Origin: Leucobacter salsicius M1-8
GTDB taxonomy: Bacteria > Actinomycetota > Actinomycetes > Actinomycetales > Microbacteriaceae
Assembly (NCBI RefSeq): GCF_000350525.1
Contig: NZ_AOCN01000012.1
Location: forward strand, 62,001-126,000
Length of the DNA: 64,000 bases
Reading direction: 5' to 3'
The position numbers and the translations under genes are program-made. The notes under the pieces were generated by a model. That model ran no database searches. It had not been told where the DNA came from and saw nothing but the letters and a program-made list of their open reading frames with translations. Positions 9,941 through 18,770 of the stretch are shown piece after piece. How positions within the stretch are numbered: the first letter of the stretch is position 1; the number at the start of each line of letters is the position of its first letter.

Positions 9941-11038
9941 CTAGATATTGAGCAGGTCGCCGATGCCCTCGAGCACGGCGCCCCCCGCATCGAGCACCTG
10001 CCCGACACCGCCAGTCGCCTCGGCGATGTGTGCGGCCATCTCGGCGAGCTGCGTGGCGTACATTGCGAACTCGGCGACCATGATCACATCGTCAAAGCCG
10101 GCTGCTGACGCCTCCAGCTGCGAGGATTCGATGCGCAGCACCTCGGCCCACTCCTTCTCCTGCTCAAAGAGGATCGCGTACGGCAACAGCTGCTCGTACA
10201 CGTGCAACCGGTCAAGCTCGTTCGACACGGGCACCCGTACCGCACCCTGAGGCGACTGCAGCACACGCAAACGGTCGGCCTCGGCCAAGCGAATGTACTC
10301 GCGCATCCCTTCGAGGTGACGCCGGGCCATCAGACTTGGCGGTAGAAACCTGCGCCACGGGCGCGGGCAGACGATGAGCGCCGCGATGGTCGCGCAGAAG
10401 GCCAGCGCGCCGACCATCACCCCGGCGGGTGCCGTCGCCTCGGTGCCCCATACCGCGCCGCAGATGCCAGCCACGACGACTGTCGCGGCCACCCCAATCC
10501 ACCCGAACACGTTGACGACGTTGCTCTGCCAGCGCACCGACCGGGCAGCGATCAGCCCCCGGCCAGCAAGATCGGCAACCGTATCGGCGAGCAACGCGGC
10601 CGCGCGCTTGCCCGCGGCACCACGATTGGTCACGAGGCGTCGGGCTGTGCGGTCCTTGGTCTGCTCCCCCAGAAACACGGCCAGCACGCGCTGCTCCTGG
10701 GCGTTGAACTGCACGCCGGGTGCCAGCTCGATCGAGAGCTGCTGCGCACCACGCTTCGAGGCTGTGGACGCTGCCTGATCCGGCTGCTGGCGATCCGGAT
10801 CATTCGGTTCAAGCAGCCGAATCTTCTTGCGGATTGCGAGATCGATGAGCGCGGCGGGCAGCGCCCGCGCGTCAGCGTTCGCGAGCACCGCGTCGAAGAG
10901 CACCGATGAATTGGGTAGCGGCGCGTACTCGGCGATGACCGTGCCGACGGGTTGCCGGGATCCGCGCCGGGACGCGATCGCGATGATGAGCAGGGTCGCC
11001 GCGGGAATGCCGGCGACGAGAATCGCGAAGAAAACCAT
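9941..11038 (-). CDS. DUF2207-like membrane protein, short form
   Basis: A 365-residue protein with one N-terminal membrane anchor (residues 1-22) and a central pair (about 175-225). The EYAPLPNSSVLFDAVL, ALPAALIDLAIRKKIRLLE and LEGMREYIRLAEADRL segments resemble the cytoplasmic C-terminal half of DUF2207/YciQ proteins. The large extracytoplasmic N-terminal half found in full-length members (about 550-600 residues) is absent. A glycine/isoleucine-rich tail follows. No clear ribosome binding site; the start is 9 bp after the CapK-like gene, so coupling is likely. Function unknown. Confidence 0.7.
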   Translation of the reverse strand: MVFFAILVAGIPAATLLIIAIASRRGSRQPVGTVIAEYAPLPNSSVLFDAVLANADARALPAALIDLAIRKKIRLLEPNDPDRQQPDQAASTASKRGAQQLSIELAPGVQFNAQEQRVLAVFLGEQTKDRTARRLVTNRGAAGKRAAALLADTVADLAGRGLIAARSVRWQSNVVNVFGWIGVAATVVVAGICGAVWGTEATAPAGVMVGALAFCATIAALIVCPRPWRRFLPPSLMARRHLEGMREYIRLAEADRLRVLQSPQGAVRVPVSNELDRLHVYEQLLPYAILFEQEKEWAEVLRIESSQLEASAAGFDDVIMVAEFAMYATQLAEMAAHIAEATGGVGQVLDAGGAVLEGIGDLLNI

Positions 11039-11047
11039 GGGGCAATT

Positions 11048-12391
11048 CTAGGTCTCGGGTTCTGCCGCCCCCACCTCGCTGATGATGTACTTGGTTTTGC
11101 CGCCGGTCTGCGGCAGGCTGTCCACGTAGTCCACTGTGACCGGCACCTCATCGGCGATGCGCCTTCGCACGTGCGCCAGGGCCTGACGAATATGTTCGTC
11201 ACCGAGCGGGTCGTCGCCGCGCACCACCTTGATCCGCAGAGAGTAATCGGCGGCCTGGACGACCTGAAACATCCTGACCGACTCGGGGTGCTCCGAGAAC
11301 ATCGTCATCAGTCCGTGATTGATGAGACCTCCACTGGGCAATCGCACGACGTCGGTCGTGCGGCCCTCGGGCTGCGCGATCATAGGCAGCGTCACGCCGC
11401 AGGGGCACTCCCGGTCGAGGAGTTTCCCTCGGTCACCCACCCGGTACCGGATCATGGGGAAAACACGGTTGAGCAGGTCAGTGACGACAATATCCCCCAC
11501 TACTCCCGAGGGCACCGGCTGCCCGTCTGGTCCGAGAATTTCGATACGCCGGGTATCAGCGAAGACGTGCAGGCCCTGGCGCTCGCGACATTCTGCCGCC
11601 ATCCAGTTGATCTCGGAGCCTCGGTACTCGTCATACACCGGGGTGCCATATACGGAAGCAAGGCGGTGTCGCGCATTATCCGTCAGTGGTGCGGCAGTCG
11701 TCGCGACTGCCCTGGGAGTGGGGATCGACAGCCCCTCCGCTTCGAGAAAGTCTGCAAACTCGAGCATCGCCCCAACGTAGCCTTCGATGAGCGCCGGTCG
11801 GACCTGCACAATGGAGCGGTGAAATGCTCGCATCGTTGTCGCGTCGAAGAGCTTCGCGTCGAGGTAGATCTGCTTTGACGGCCACCAGGTTACGGCGGTC
11901 TTCAGATTGTCCACGAGCCCGAACCCCCAGCGGCCGACGCGTGCGAGATTGTCCCACGGTTCCACCCCCCACCAGCGGTACATTCGCCATGCGTGGGCGA
12001 GGGTGGGCACTCGGGAGTCCTGCTGCAACCGGAGCGGTTCACCGCTGCTGCCACCGGTCATCGCTTCCCTGGCCGTGCGCGAGTTGGACTCTGTTGACAC
12101 AAATTCCCCGCGGTGTTCCTTCACCATCGACCGCTCAACCACTGGGATGCGCTGCCAGGCTTCCGGTTGTTCCAGGTGGGTCAGGTCGACACCACGTTCG
12201 GCAAAGGTACGGGCGTAGTAGACCGTGTTTGCCGCCGCGAAGCGCGCGATCGCGGCGGCCTTGGAGGCCTGCAACTCCGAGATTTCTTCGCGAGGTCGAT
12301 GCTCGTTGGCAAGCAGTTCGTCGAGGAATCTACCTGATCGACGCCGCACCGTGCGGCTCTTCAGCGTGAATGCAGTCTGAGCCAGTCCCAT
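11048..12391 (-). CDS. CapK/PaaK-like adenylate-forming enzyme (polysaccharide locus type)
   Basis: A 447-residue member of the phenylacetate-CoA ligase-like group often found in capsule loci (CapK family). AMP-binding landmarks include TGGSSGEPLRL (phosphate loop), YDEYRGSEINWMAAEC and VTDLLNRVFPMIRYRVGD, with CxC-type residues in LDRECPCGV. True PaaK acts on phenylacetate, but cluster-encoded relatives probably activate an acyl or amino substituent for the polymer; the substrate here is unknown. The ATG at 12391 has a strong AAGGAG 6 nt upstream; the longer frame from 12457 would overlap the next gene. It lies 46 bp after the CDP-alcohol phosphatidyltransferase gene. Confidence 0.82.
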   Translation of the reverse strand: MGLAQTAFTLKSRTVRRRSGRFLDELLANEHRPREEISELQASKAAAIARFAAANTVYYARTFAERGVDLTHLEQPEAWQRIPVVERSMVKEHRGEFVSTESNSRTAREAMTGGSSGEPLRLQQDSRVPTLAHAWRMYRWWGVEPWDNLARVGRWGFGLVDNLKTAVTWWPSKQIYLDAKLFDATTMRAFHRSIVQVRPALIEGYVGAMLEFADFLEAEGLSIPTPRAVATTAAPLTDNARHRLASVYGTPVYDEYRGSEINWMAAECRERQGLHVFADTRRIEILGPDGQPVPSGVVGDIVVTDLLNRVFPMIRYRVGDRGKLLDRECPCGVTLPMIAQPEGRTTDVVRLPSGGLINHGLMTMFSEHPESVRMFQVVQAADYSLRIKVVRGDDPLGDEHIRQALAHVRRRIADEVPVTVDYVDSLPQTGGKTKYIISEVGAAEPET

Positions 12392-12437
12392 CTCTATCTC
12401 CTTGTTGAGGCTCGAAGGTGCGCGGTCGAGATTTGGG

Positions 12438-13181
12438 TCACTGCCGCTCGTACTCACCGAGCTGTCGATACCACTTGGCGAGGGCCAAGACGAGGAAGAG
12501 CGTGTTGCACACGAACATGAGCGTGTACACCCCGAAGAACAGGATCGGCGCCCCCAGGAGCACGAAGATCAGGCAGAACAGCCCGTAGTCCGACGGGAGA
12601 ATCAGGATCGCGCGCAGGGTTCCGGTGGAGGCCGAGGACGCTGGGGCTTTGCCTCCGGCCGCACGCGCAAGGAGCAGGTCTCGTTCCATCATGCCAAAGA
12701 AGACGAGACTATCGACGACGAGGTAGGCGATCGGTACCAGCAGCCATGCCGCCTGCAGGTCGAAGTGGCGATACACCGAGATCAGAATGGCGGAGTGAAT
12801 CGTGAGCACCTTTGCGGCATCCACAGTGTGATCCAGCCACTCGCCCTGCACACTTCCGCCACCGCGCAGGCGCGCGAGCTGACCATCGGCCGAATCCAGT
12901 GCATATCCGAGCATCAACAGTACGCTGACGAGCACTCCCAGCCACCACGCGGGCGCCACCAGCGCGACGAGCGCAATTGCCGAGAAGGTGAAGATCGCAC
13001 TCACGAAGGTCACCGTATTTGGCGTCCAGCCCAGAACGTGTCCGAAGGCGGCAAACCGACGCCCGAGCGGCCTATTCACGAAGCGAGAATACAGCGGGGT
13101 ACCGGCGGATGGTTTCTGCGCGCTGCGCAGGCGTTCCAGCGCGGCCCCGTAGCGTCGCTCAGAAACATCGTCCATTTGCAT
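12438..13181 (-). CDS. CDP-alcohol phosphatidyltransferase family protein
   Basis: A 247-residue integral membrane enzyme with about six hydrophobic segments. The family signature is complete in DSADGQLARLRGG followed by GEWLDHTVD, with all metal/CDP-binding Asp residues present. Such enzymes transfer a phospho-alcohol from a CDP-activated donor. In polysaccharide loci, relatives may attach a phospho-polyol to a lipid or sugar; the substrate here is not readable. The N-terminal segment before the first membrane helix (about 60 residues) is Arg-rich. Start choice is uncertain: ATG at 13181 or 13175, or TTG at 13208. Divergent from the next gene. Confidence 0.88.
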   Translation of the reverse strand: MQMDDVSERRYGAALERLRSAQKPSAGTPLYSRFVNRPLGRRFAAFGHVLGWTPNTVTFVSAIFTFSAIALVALVAPAWWLGVLVSVLLMLGYALDSADGQLARLRGGGSVQGEWLDHTVDAAKVLTIHSAILISVYRHFDLQAAWLLVPIAYLVVDSLVFFGMMERDLLLARAAGGKAPASSASTGTLRAILILPSDYGLFCLIFVLLGAPILFFGVYTLMFVCNTLFLVLALAKWYRQLGEYERQ

Positions 13182-13292
13182 CAGCCCCAATGCCTTGAGC
13201 CACCCCAAATAGGCTGCGGCTCTGACTCGTCAGTGAGTTAGGTGAGTACGAGTATAGTCGTCACCAGTCATGTCGATCACTGGAGATGCAAC

Positions 13293-14756
13293 ATGAGAAT
13301 TGAATTGTTCGTCAGCCGAGCGCAGCAGCGAAAGTGGCACGAGGTGCTCGCTCAGTGCCTCCGAGATCTTCCCGGCGTCGAGGTTCGGGTCCACTTGACA
13401 GATGATGCAAAAACCCCGGGGTACCGTCGACTGCAACGGCTTCTCTGGCTTGAACGACGGCTGCATCATCTTGATCCCGGCGGGCTCGGGCTCGGGGCCC
13501 TCCACGCAACGCCCACGGACCCTCACCCGTTCGAACCCGACATCACGATCGATCTCACCGCCCAGCCGCTGGCCGGGCGGTGGTCGGTTCGGTACGACGG
13601 CCGCCCTGGAGAGCAGGCGGCCGTCGACGCGCTTCGCTCTGGGCACTTGCCCCTCGTGAGTATCGTCGATGAAACAGGCAGCGAGCGCGCAACGGGGCGA
13701 CCCGGGAGCGAAGTACCCGGCTTGTTTTCAACGGCGCTCGCTGATCTCAGTGTGGGAGTATCCACGTTGCTCGTCGGAGCTATCTCGGGAAAGAAATTCG
13801 CACTCCCTGACCCCGGCGCCTCCTCCCCTAAGTCGCCCCGGTCACACACCGAAATCGGACTCCGCGGGGTGGCTGGCGCTGCCATCCGCGTTGCGTACCG
13901 GGTCGGGTTTCGTTCGCCCCACTGGAGAGTGGGGTGGCGTGCCGCGGGTGATGCCGACGCGCTCACCACTGGTCGGCTCACCGGAGCCCCATGGGCCGAT
14001 GTCGCCGATGATGGGCACCGATTCTATGCCGATCCGTTTCCATTTGATCGTGGTGGACGCACATACCTCTTTGTTGAAGACTTTGATCACCGCACGGGCA
14101 AGGGTGTTATTTCGGTAGCCCCGTGGGACGAACACGGGCAGACGGAAGAGTTCACCCCCGTCCTCATGCACGATGTACATCTGTCCTATCCATTCGTGCT
14201 CGAGCATGCCGGGGAGGTGTGGATGATCCCCGAAACCTCGGGAGCAGGCAGAATTGAGCTGTATCGAGCAGTGGAGTTTCCGCACGCGTGGGAGTTACAC
14301 TCGGTACTCGTGGACGGAGTTGTCGCCAGCGACGCGACCCCCTTCATGCATGCTGACCGCTGGTGGCTCACCGCAACTGTCGGGCTCGGCGGTTCACTCT
14401 CGGACAGCCTGTACGTGTGGTCTGCACCTGATTTGTTGGGTCCGTGGACTGAGCACACGAACAATCCGGTGCTCATCGATATTGCGAGCGCTCGGCCGGC
14501 TGGCCGAGTCGAGCTTCGCGATGGACGGTTACTGCGACCCGTTCAAGACGGTAGGAAAGGCTACGGTGCGGCGATAAGTGTGGCAGAGATCACTCGGCTC
14601 GATGACGATGCTTTCGCACAGACCATCGTTGCTCGGTATGCGTCAGGGGCAGCGTGGCCCGGCACACGCGTGCACACACTGAACCGGAGCGGCGGCATTG
14701 AGGTGATCGACGGTTCCAGACTGTCCCCCCGTCTCCGCCGTCCGCGGCGTCGATGA
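13293..14756 (+). CDS. Glucosamine inositolphosphorylceramide transferase-like beta-propeller protein
   Basis: A 487-residue protein. Residues about 1-200 are a loosely conserved N-terminal region, and about 225-450 resemble the five-bladed GH43-like propeller domain of the GIPC glucosaminyltransferase family. Blade motifs are FYADPFPF, TYLFVEDF, GVISVAPWD, SYPFVLEHAGEVWMIPET and SDATPFMHADRWWL. In many bacteria this domain is fused to a formyltransferase; here no formyltransferase domain is visible. A glycan-modifying role in the surrounding locus is inferred. The ATG at 13293 has GGAG 7 nt upstream; the longer frame from 13242 lacks one. First rightward gene of the locus, flanked by leftward genes. 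Confidence 0.75.
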   Translation: MRIELFVSRAQQRKWHEVLAQCLRDLPGVEVRVHLTDDAKTPGYRRLQRLLWLERRLHHLDPGGLGLGALHATPTDPHPFEPDITIDLTAQPLAGRWSVRYDGRPGEQAAVDALRSGHLPLVSIVDETGSERATGRPGSEVPGLFSTALADLSVGVSTLLVGAISGKKFALPDPGASSPKSPRSHTEIGLRGVAGAAIRVAYRVGFRSPHWRVGWRAAGDADALTTGRLTGAPWADVADDGHRFYADPFPFDRGGRTYLFVEDFDHRTGKGVISVAPWDEHGQTEEFTPVLMHDVHLSYPFVLEHAGEVWMIPETSGAGRIELYRAVEFPHAWELHSVLVDGVVASDATPFMHADRWWLTATVGLGGSLSDSLYVWSAPDLLGPWTEHTNNPVLIDIASARPAGRVELRDGRLLRPVQDGRKGYGAAISVAEITRLDDDAFAQTIVARYASGAAWPGTRVHTLNRSGGIEVIDGSRLSPRLRRPRRR

Positions 14757-14771
14757 TGCGGGGCCCGCTGG

Positions 14772-15824
14772 TTATTTCTCCCGCCGCTTGACCTCGACCG
14801 CGCGACGAAACGCCTCGACATGCATGCGCCCTGCGTCATCCCATTCACGCCGAGATAGGTCAGGGCGACCCGTCAACTCAGAAACCGAGCGCCAAGCTCT
14901 CAGGAGAGTGTCACCGTCAAGTTCACCGTCATACATGATCACCCAGGCCGCACCCACCTCCGCGGCAAGCGCCTCATTGACGTCAGTGCGTGGCACGAGC
15001 ACCGGACGGTCCAATGACAGTGCGGCCAACACGCTTCCAGAATTATGCATAAAGCGATACGCAAGAACGATGAGATCCGACGACGTCACGACGTCGACCA
15101 ATTCTGCATCGCTCAGGAAGTCCAAGTGCAATGTCACACCGGGCAAGGTTGCCGTCCGCCGTCGTAGATCATTTGCCAGCTCCTGCGTTGACGGTTTCCC
15201 CCCGCCTCGGAGGGTCAGCACCGGATCAAGTTCGACGGCCTGCGCGAAGGCATCAATAAATGATTCCATTCCCTTGTACCGCCGTATCCCGCCAAAGGTG
15301 CCCAGCTGACCAGGCTTCTGTATCGCGCGGGGGCATGGAGCGTACCATCCGCGATAGTGCCCATGAAGAATCAGACTGTGTGGGGCGGCTTCGGGGAGAG
15401 GAGTAGTCGGGTTGAGAATGATGCGGTAGTTAGTCCGCCGATCGATACGGCGAAGTAGCCAGAGCCGCACGGCATTGTCGTCTGGGAGCTCGATGTTGTG
15501 CACGGTGCGCACGACAGCAATCTTGCGGGAGACTGTGTGGCGCACCCAGAGCAGCAACGTCAGCGAGAAGAGGATCGTCGATTTCCACCAGGTAGTGCCA
15601 TGGAGATTTACTTCCGGCCAATGCCAGTGAAACGCATCATACTTGCCCAGTAGGGCTTGCTTCCAGGAGAAGCGGAGGTGTTCAACTCCTTCAGCTTCAG
15701 ACAGTGCTTTGTCGAGCATGGTGATGTACGGATTGGTGGTCGGACGAGGAGCACCGAGGGACTGCATCACACGCAGGACGCGTGATGATTCAGGGCGAGT
15801 TCTCTGATGCTTCGACACAGGCAT
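14772..15824 (-). CDS. Glycosyltransferase, GT4/GT-B type
   Basis: A 350-residue predicted GT-B fold protein. The N-terminal acceptor domain contains FHWHWPEVN and VVRTVHNIELPDD. The C-terminal donor domain contains GTFGGIRRYKGMESFIDAF and LAYRFMHNSGSVLAALSLDRPVLVP, the equivalent of the E-x7-E region. It probably transfers a hexose from a nucleotide sugar to the lipid-linked repeat unit. The specificity is unknown. It lies downstream of a GT2 gene on the same strand (55-bp gap) and converges on the propeller gene with a 15-bp gap. Confidence 0.8.
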   Translation of the reverse strand: MPVSKHQRTRPESSRVLRVMQSLGAPRPTTNPYITMLDKALSEAEGVEHLRFSWKQALLGKYDAFHWHWPEVNLHGTTWWKSTILFSLTLLLWVRHTVSRKIAVVRTVHNIELPDDNAVRLWLLRRIDRRTNYRIILNPTTPLPEAAPHSLILHGHYRGWYAPCPRAIQKPGQLGTFGGIRRYKGMESFIDAFAQAVELDPVLTLRGGGKPSTQELANDLRRRTATLPGVTLHLDFLSDAELVDVVTSSDLIVLAYRFMHNSGSVLAALSLDRPVLVPRTDVNEALAAEVGAAWVIMYDGELDGDTLLRAWRSVSELTGRPDLSRREWDDAGRMHVEAFRRAVEVKRREK

Positions 15825-15879
15825 TCCCCTTCTTACAGCGGATCATTGCGTCACTCTGCGGAGAGTGCGGCGGCGCCAA

Positions 15880-16824
15880 TCAGCTTCGACTGTATTCTTC
15901 GAACTTGATTCCACACGAGGCGGCGATCATGCCTGCCCCCCGACTCAGGAGTCTGCGGCCCCGCGCATTGTGCGGCAGGCTATTTGTGGCGTATCCCCAC
16001 GCGGTTCGCACGCTTCCAACCATGACGCGCATGAACCCCTGTGTCGCATACCTCGCTCTGAGGCTGACCCGCTGAGACGTTGATGATGCCTCTGCGATAT
16101 GCAGACGCACTGAGACGTTCCCCAGCGCAAATGAGCGACGCAGGAGGGCGGAACGGGTGATGCGATCCGCATAAATGGGGTCGATCACGACCGAATCCTG
16201 GCACCACACGATCGTCCCGCCTCGACGCACCAGCTCTCGGGTGAATGCGCTGTCTTCCCCTCCCGCCAGACCAATCTGGCGGTCAAAGTCGATACCGAGT
16301 TCTCGCACTCGTCTCAAATCCAACAGTAGGTTGTTGGTTGCGGCGACATCCATGCGGGCGCCTGCAACCCGCAACGGACGGCGGAAGAATCCTCCTGCCA
16401 GCACCCAGGGGTCGACATCGGGTGGGAAATCGGTGATCACCCTCCCCGCTACCGCAGAGGCCCCCGTGTTTTCGCGCATTGCGAGGAGTTCCCGCAGCCA
16501 ACCCTCCTGCGGTATCTCGTCATCGTCGACAAAAGCAAGCAGCTCGAACTCGGCGGATTCGGCGAGCGCCCTGCTCCGGGCGGCAGCGATGCCTGGCTCG
16601 CGTTCGAGCACATACGTGAGATTTTGTGTCTCAACTGCTTGAACGGTGGCCGCGGCTGAACCCGATGGGTCGTTATCGATGACCAGTATGCCGACAGTCG
16701 CGAGGTTCGAGACTTCCGCGATGCGTTCGGGCAATGCTTTCAGGAGGGCGGTGAGACGATCAGGTCTGCGAAACGTGGGAATCGCGATCACTACCGAGAG
16801 CGGATCGGTGCGAGCATCAGCCAT
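15880..16824 (-). CDS. Family 2 glycosyltransferase
   Basis: A 314-residue GT-A protein. The N-terminal SVVIAIPTFRRPDRL is the nucleotide-sugar fold start, FVDDDEIP carries the DxD-type metal site, and GLAGGEDSAFTREL carries the ED acceptor-base motif. No long C-terminal membrane pair is evident. It adds a sugar to the repeat unit; donor unknown. Divergent from the rhamnosyltransferase-like gene, so the 16825-17038 gap holds promoters for both directions. Confidence 0.88.
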   Translation of the reverse strand: MADARTDPLSVVIAIPTFRRPDRLTALLKALPERIAEVSNLATVGILVIDNDPSGSAAATVQAVETQNLTYVLEREPGIAAARSRALAESAEFELLAFVDDDEIPQEGWLRELLAMRENTGASAVAGRVITDFPPDVDPWVLAGGFFRRPLRVAGARMDVAATNNLLLDLRRVRELGIDFDRQIGLAGGEDSAFTRELVRRGGTIVWCQDSVVIDPIYADRITRSALLRRSFALGNVSVRLHIAEASSTSQRVSLRARYATQGFMRVMVGSVRTAWGYATNSLPHNARGRRLLSRGAGMIAASCGIKFEEYSRS

Positions 16825-17038
16825 GTCAATCTGCCGCCTGAGGGCAGAGGACGAAAGCCGTACAAACGCGTATCCTCAAGTCATCACCAGTCCTCATTGA
16901 CGTAGCACTCCATGGGTTCTTACTCGGCTAGCTTTGGGGACAGTATACGGATTCATCGAGTGGGAGGTACCGTGTCTCAACGAAGAACACGATCCGGCAG
17001 CCCGACGCTGCACACCTACGAGAGAGCTGAGCGGCACC

Positions 17039-17998
17039 ATGCCTAATATTTCAGATCCACTCGCAAGCCTCGCAATCTTGGTCGTCAATTACGGTTCACA
17101 CGATGTGGTCGAGGCAAACCTCATCCGCTCACTGAGACACGAGTTTCCCGGTCAGGTTGTGATCGTGGATAACTTCACCACATCTGAGGAACGCCAGTCG
17201 ATGCGAGATGCGTGTTCGCGTCACGGCTGGACCCTGCTCGCGCTCGACACAAACGAAGGGTTTGGTGGCGGCAACAATCGCGGCGCCGACTTCGCAATCC
17301 GTCAAGGAGCGACTGAGCTCTTGATGGTCAACCCCGACGCATGGTTGAGCCTGGAGACAATCCGTCACATGCACGAGCAGGTACGAGAAGATCCGATGCT
17401 GCAGCTCGCCCCGGTCGTACTGCGCCCAGACGGGAGTCTGTACTGTGCTGAGGTCGATCTGCATCTGGAAAGCGGAGAAATGCGGGCGACGCGGAGGAGG
17501 CCGGCGGATGCAGATCCGGATCAAATACACACGTGGGTCAGCGGCGCGTGCTTCATAATGAGCGTCACCCTCTGGGAACGCCTAGGTGGGTTCGACGAGG
17601 AGTACTTCCTCTACTGGGAAGACGTCGACCTGTCGCGCCGGGTGGTGCAGTTGGGCGGCACCGTTCGGGCTGATTCCGAGCTCTCTGCGGTGCACGATGA
17701 GGGGACCACCCACCGTGTTTCAGGCGAGAACCGCGCAAAGTCGCCGATCTACTACTTCTACAACTCGCGCAACCGACTGCTGTACGCCGCGAAATTCCTG
17801 TCCCGTCCCGACGGCCAACGCTGGATGCGCCACACGCCTCGGGCGTCATACGGCATATTGCTGCAGGGAGGCCGGCGTCAGTTCATGAATCCTCGGCGAT
17901 CGATCTGGCCCGTGCTTCGCGGGAGCATTGCGGGGATGCGTCTGTGGCGATCCCGCACCAGCACCATTCGGCCAGAGAACCTCAATCCGAAACGCTGA
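17039..17998 (+). CDS. Family 2 glycosyltransferase, rhamnosyltransferase (WbbL)-like
   Basis: A 319-residue GT2 protein starting SLAILVVNYGSHDVV. NEGFGGGNNRGADFA and WVSGACFIM followed by GGFDEEYFLYWEDVDL are typical of dTDP-rhamnosyltransferases of the WbbL/RfbN group, consistent with rmlA, rmlB and rmlCD in the same locus. The start at 17039 fits the family. A longer in-frame start at 16934 exists but adds an unconserved 35 residues. The ribosome binding site is weak for both. Confidence 0.85.
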   Translation: MPNISDPLASLAILVVNYGSHDVVEANLIRSLRHEFPGQVVIVDNFTTSEERQSMRDACSRHGWTLLALDTNEGFGGGNNRGADFAIRQGATELLMVNPDAWLSLETIRHMHEQVREDPMLQLAPVVLRPDGSLYCAEVDLHLESGEMRATRRRPADADPDQIHTWVSGACFIMSVTLWERLGGFDEEYFLYWEDVDLSRRVVQLGGTVRADSELSAVHDEGTTHRVSGENRAKSPIYYFYNSRNRLLYAAKFLSRPDGQRWMRHTPRASYGILLQGGRRQFMNPRRSIWPVLRGSIAGMRLWRSRTSTIRPENLNPKR

Positions 17999-18129
17999 CT
18001 TTCTGCCTCAGCAGAAATTACTTAAAGTCGCCCACCGACCTTGGGCAAGCCCCCTACAATGCGATATCGGTCATCACCAGAGCAATGGCGCTTAAGGGTG
18101 TAGACCGCGAGCACCGAGGGGGCCGTGTC

Positions 18130-18753
18130 TTGAATAGATTGAGCACGGGCATTGCAGTTCGACACCGTTCGGCCGTCATCTTGTTGGCGGCCACAGCGGT
18201 CATCAGTTTGACCGGCTGCATGGCGAGCCCCGACGTGGGAGCCGGCAACGGACCACCAGATTCAAGCGGCGGCGGGAGCAGCACGCCAGCGTCTCAACCA
18301 GCTCCCCCAGTAAAGCCTGAGTCGGCGGGCAGCGTCGGCCCGGTTGAACAGCCCGAGCTTCCAGCGGTTGACGGAGAGCTGGATGAAACTATCAAGCTCT
18401 CCACCGGCTTCACGGTCGCGCTCGACTCGATTTCAGCAACGACCGTCAAGGCAGAAACCCCGGGAGATGTTGCGGGACCTGCCGTCGAGGTCGTTGTACA
18501 GGTCACCAACGTTTCTAAGGAGCCGCAGCGCGTAGATTCCGCTGTGGTCACGCTAGAGACCGACGAAGGTGACCTCGGGATCCCGACAATTGCTGGAGGG
18601 GCGTCAGCGCTGAAGGGCGAACTCGCCCCTCAAGAGAGCACCAAAGGGCACTACCTTTTCATGCTCGACCCAGCCGAGGGCCGAGACATCAGTATCAGTG
18701 TGAATTACGCAGCAGGAGAACCTGTCGCTAAGTTCACTGGGCGCACGCCCTAA
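18130..18753 (+). CDS. Secreted lipoprotein, DUF4352-like
   Basis: A 207-residue lipoprotein. The signal peptide has basic residues, then AVILLAATAVISLTGC, where LTGC is the lipobox and Cys is the lipidation site. A Gly/Ser/Pro-rich linker (about residues 35-75) leads to an immunoglobulin-like beta domain (GFTVALDSISA ... VEVVVQVTNVS ... GHYLFMLDP) resembling DUF4352. The start is uncertain: TTG at 18130 with GAGGGGG upstream, or ATG at 18085, which adds 15 residues. It lies 17 bp before the giant PKD protein, so the two are probably co-expressed and may act together at the surface. Confidence 0.75.
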   Translation: MNRLSTGIAVRHRSAVILLAATAVISLTGCMASPDVGAGNGPPDSSGGGSSTPASQPAPPVKPESAGSVGPVEQPELPAVDGELDETIKLSTGFTVALDSISATTVKAETPGDVAGPAVEVVVQVTNVSKEPQRVDSAVVTLETDEGDLGIPTIAGGASALKGELAPQESTKGHYLFMLDPAEGRDISISVNYAAGEPVAKFTGRTP

Positions 18754-18770
18754 GCGAGTCGGAGAAACTC

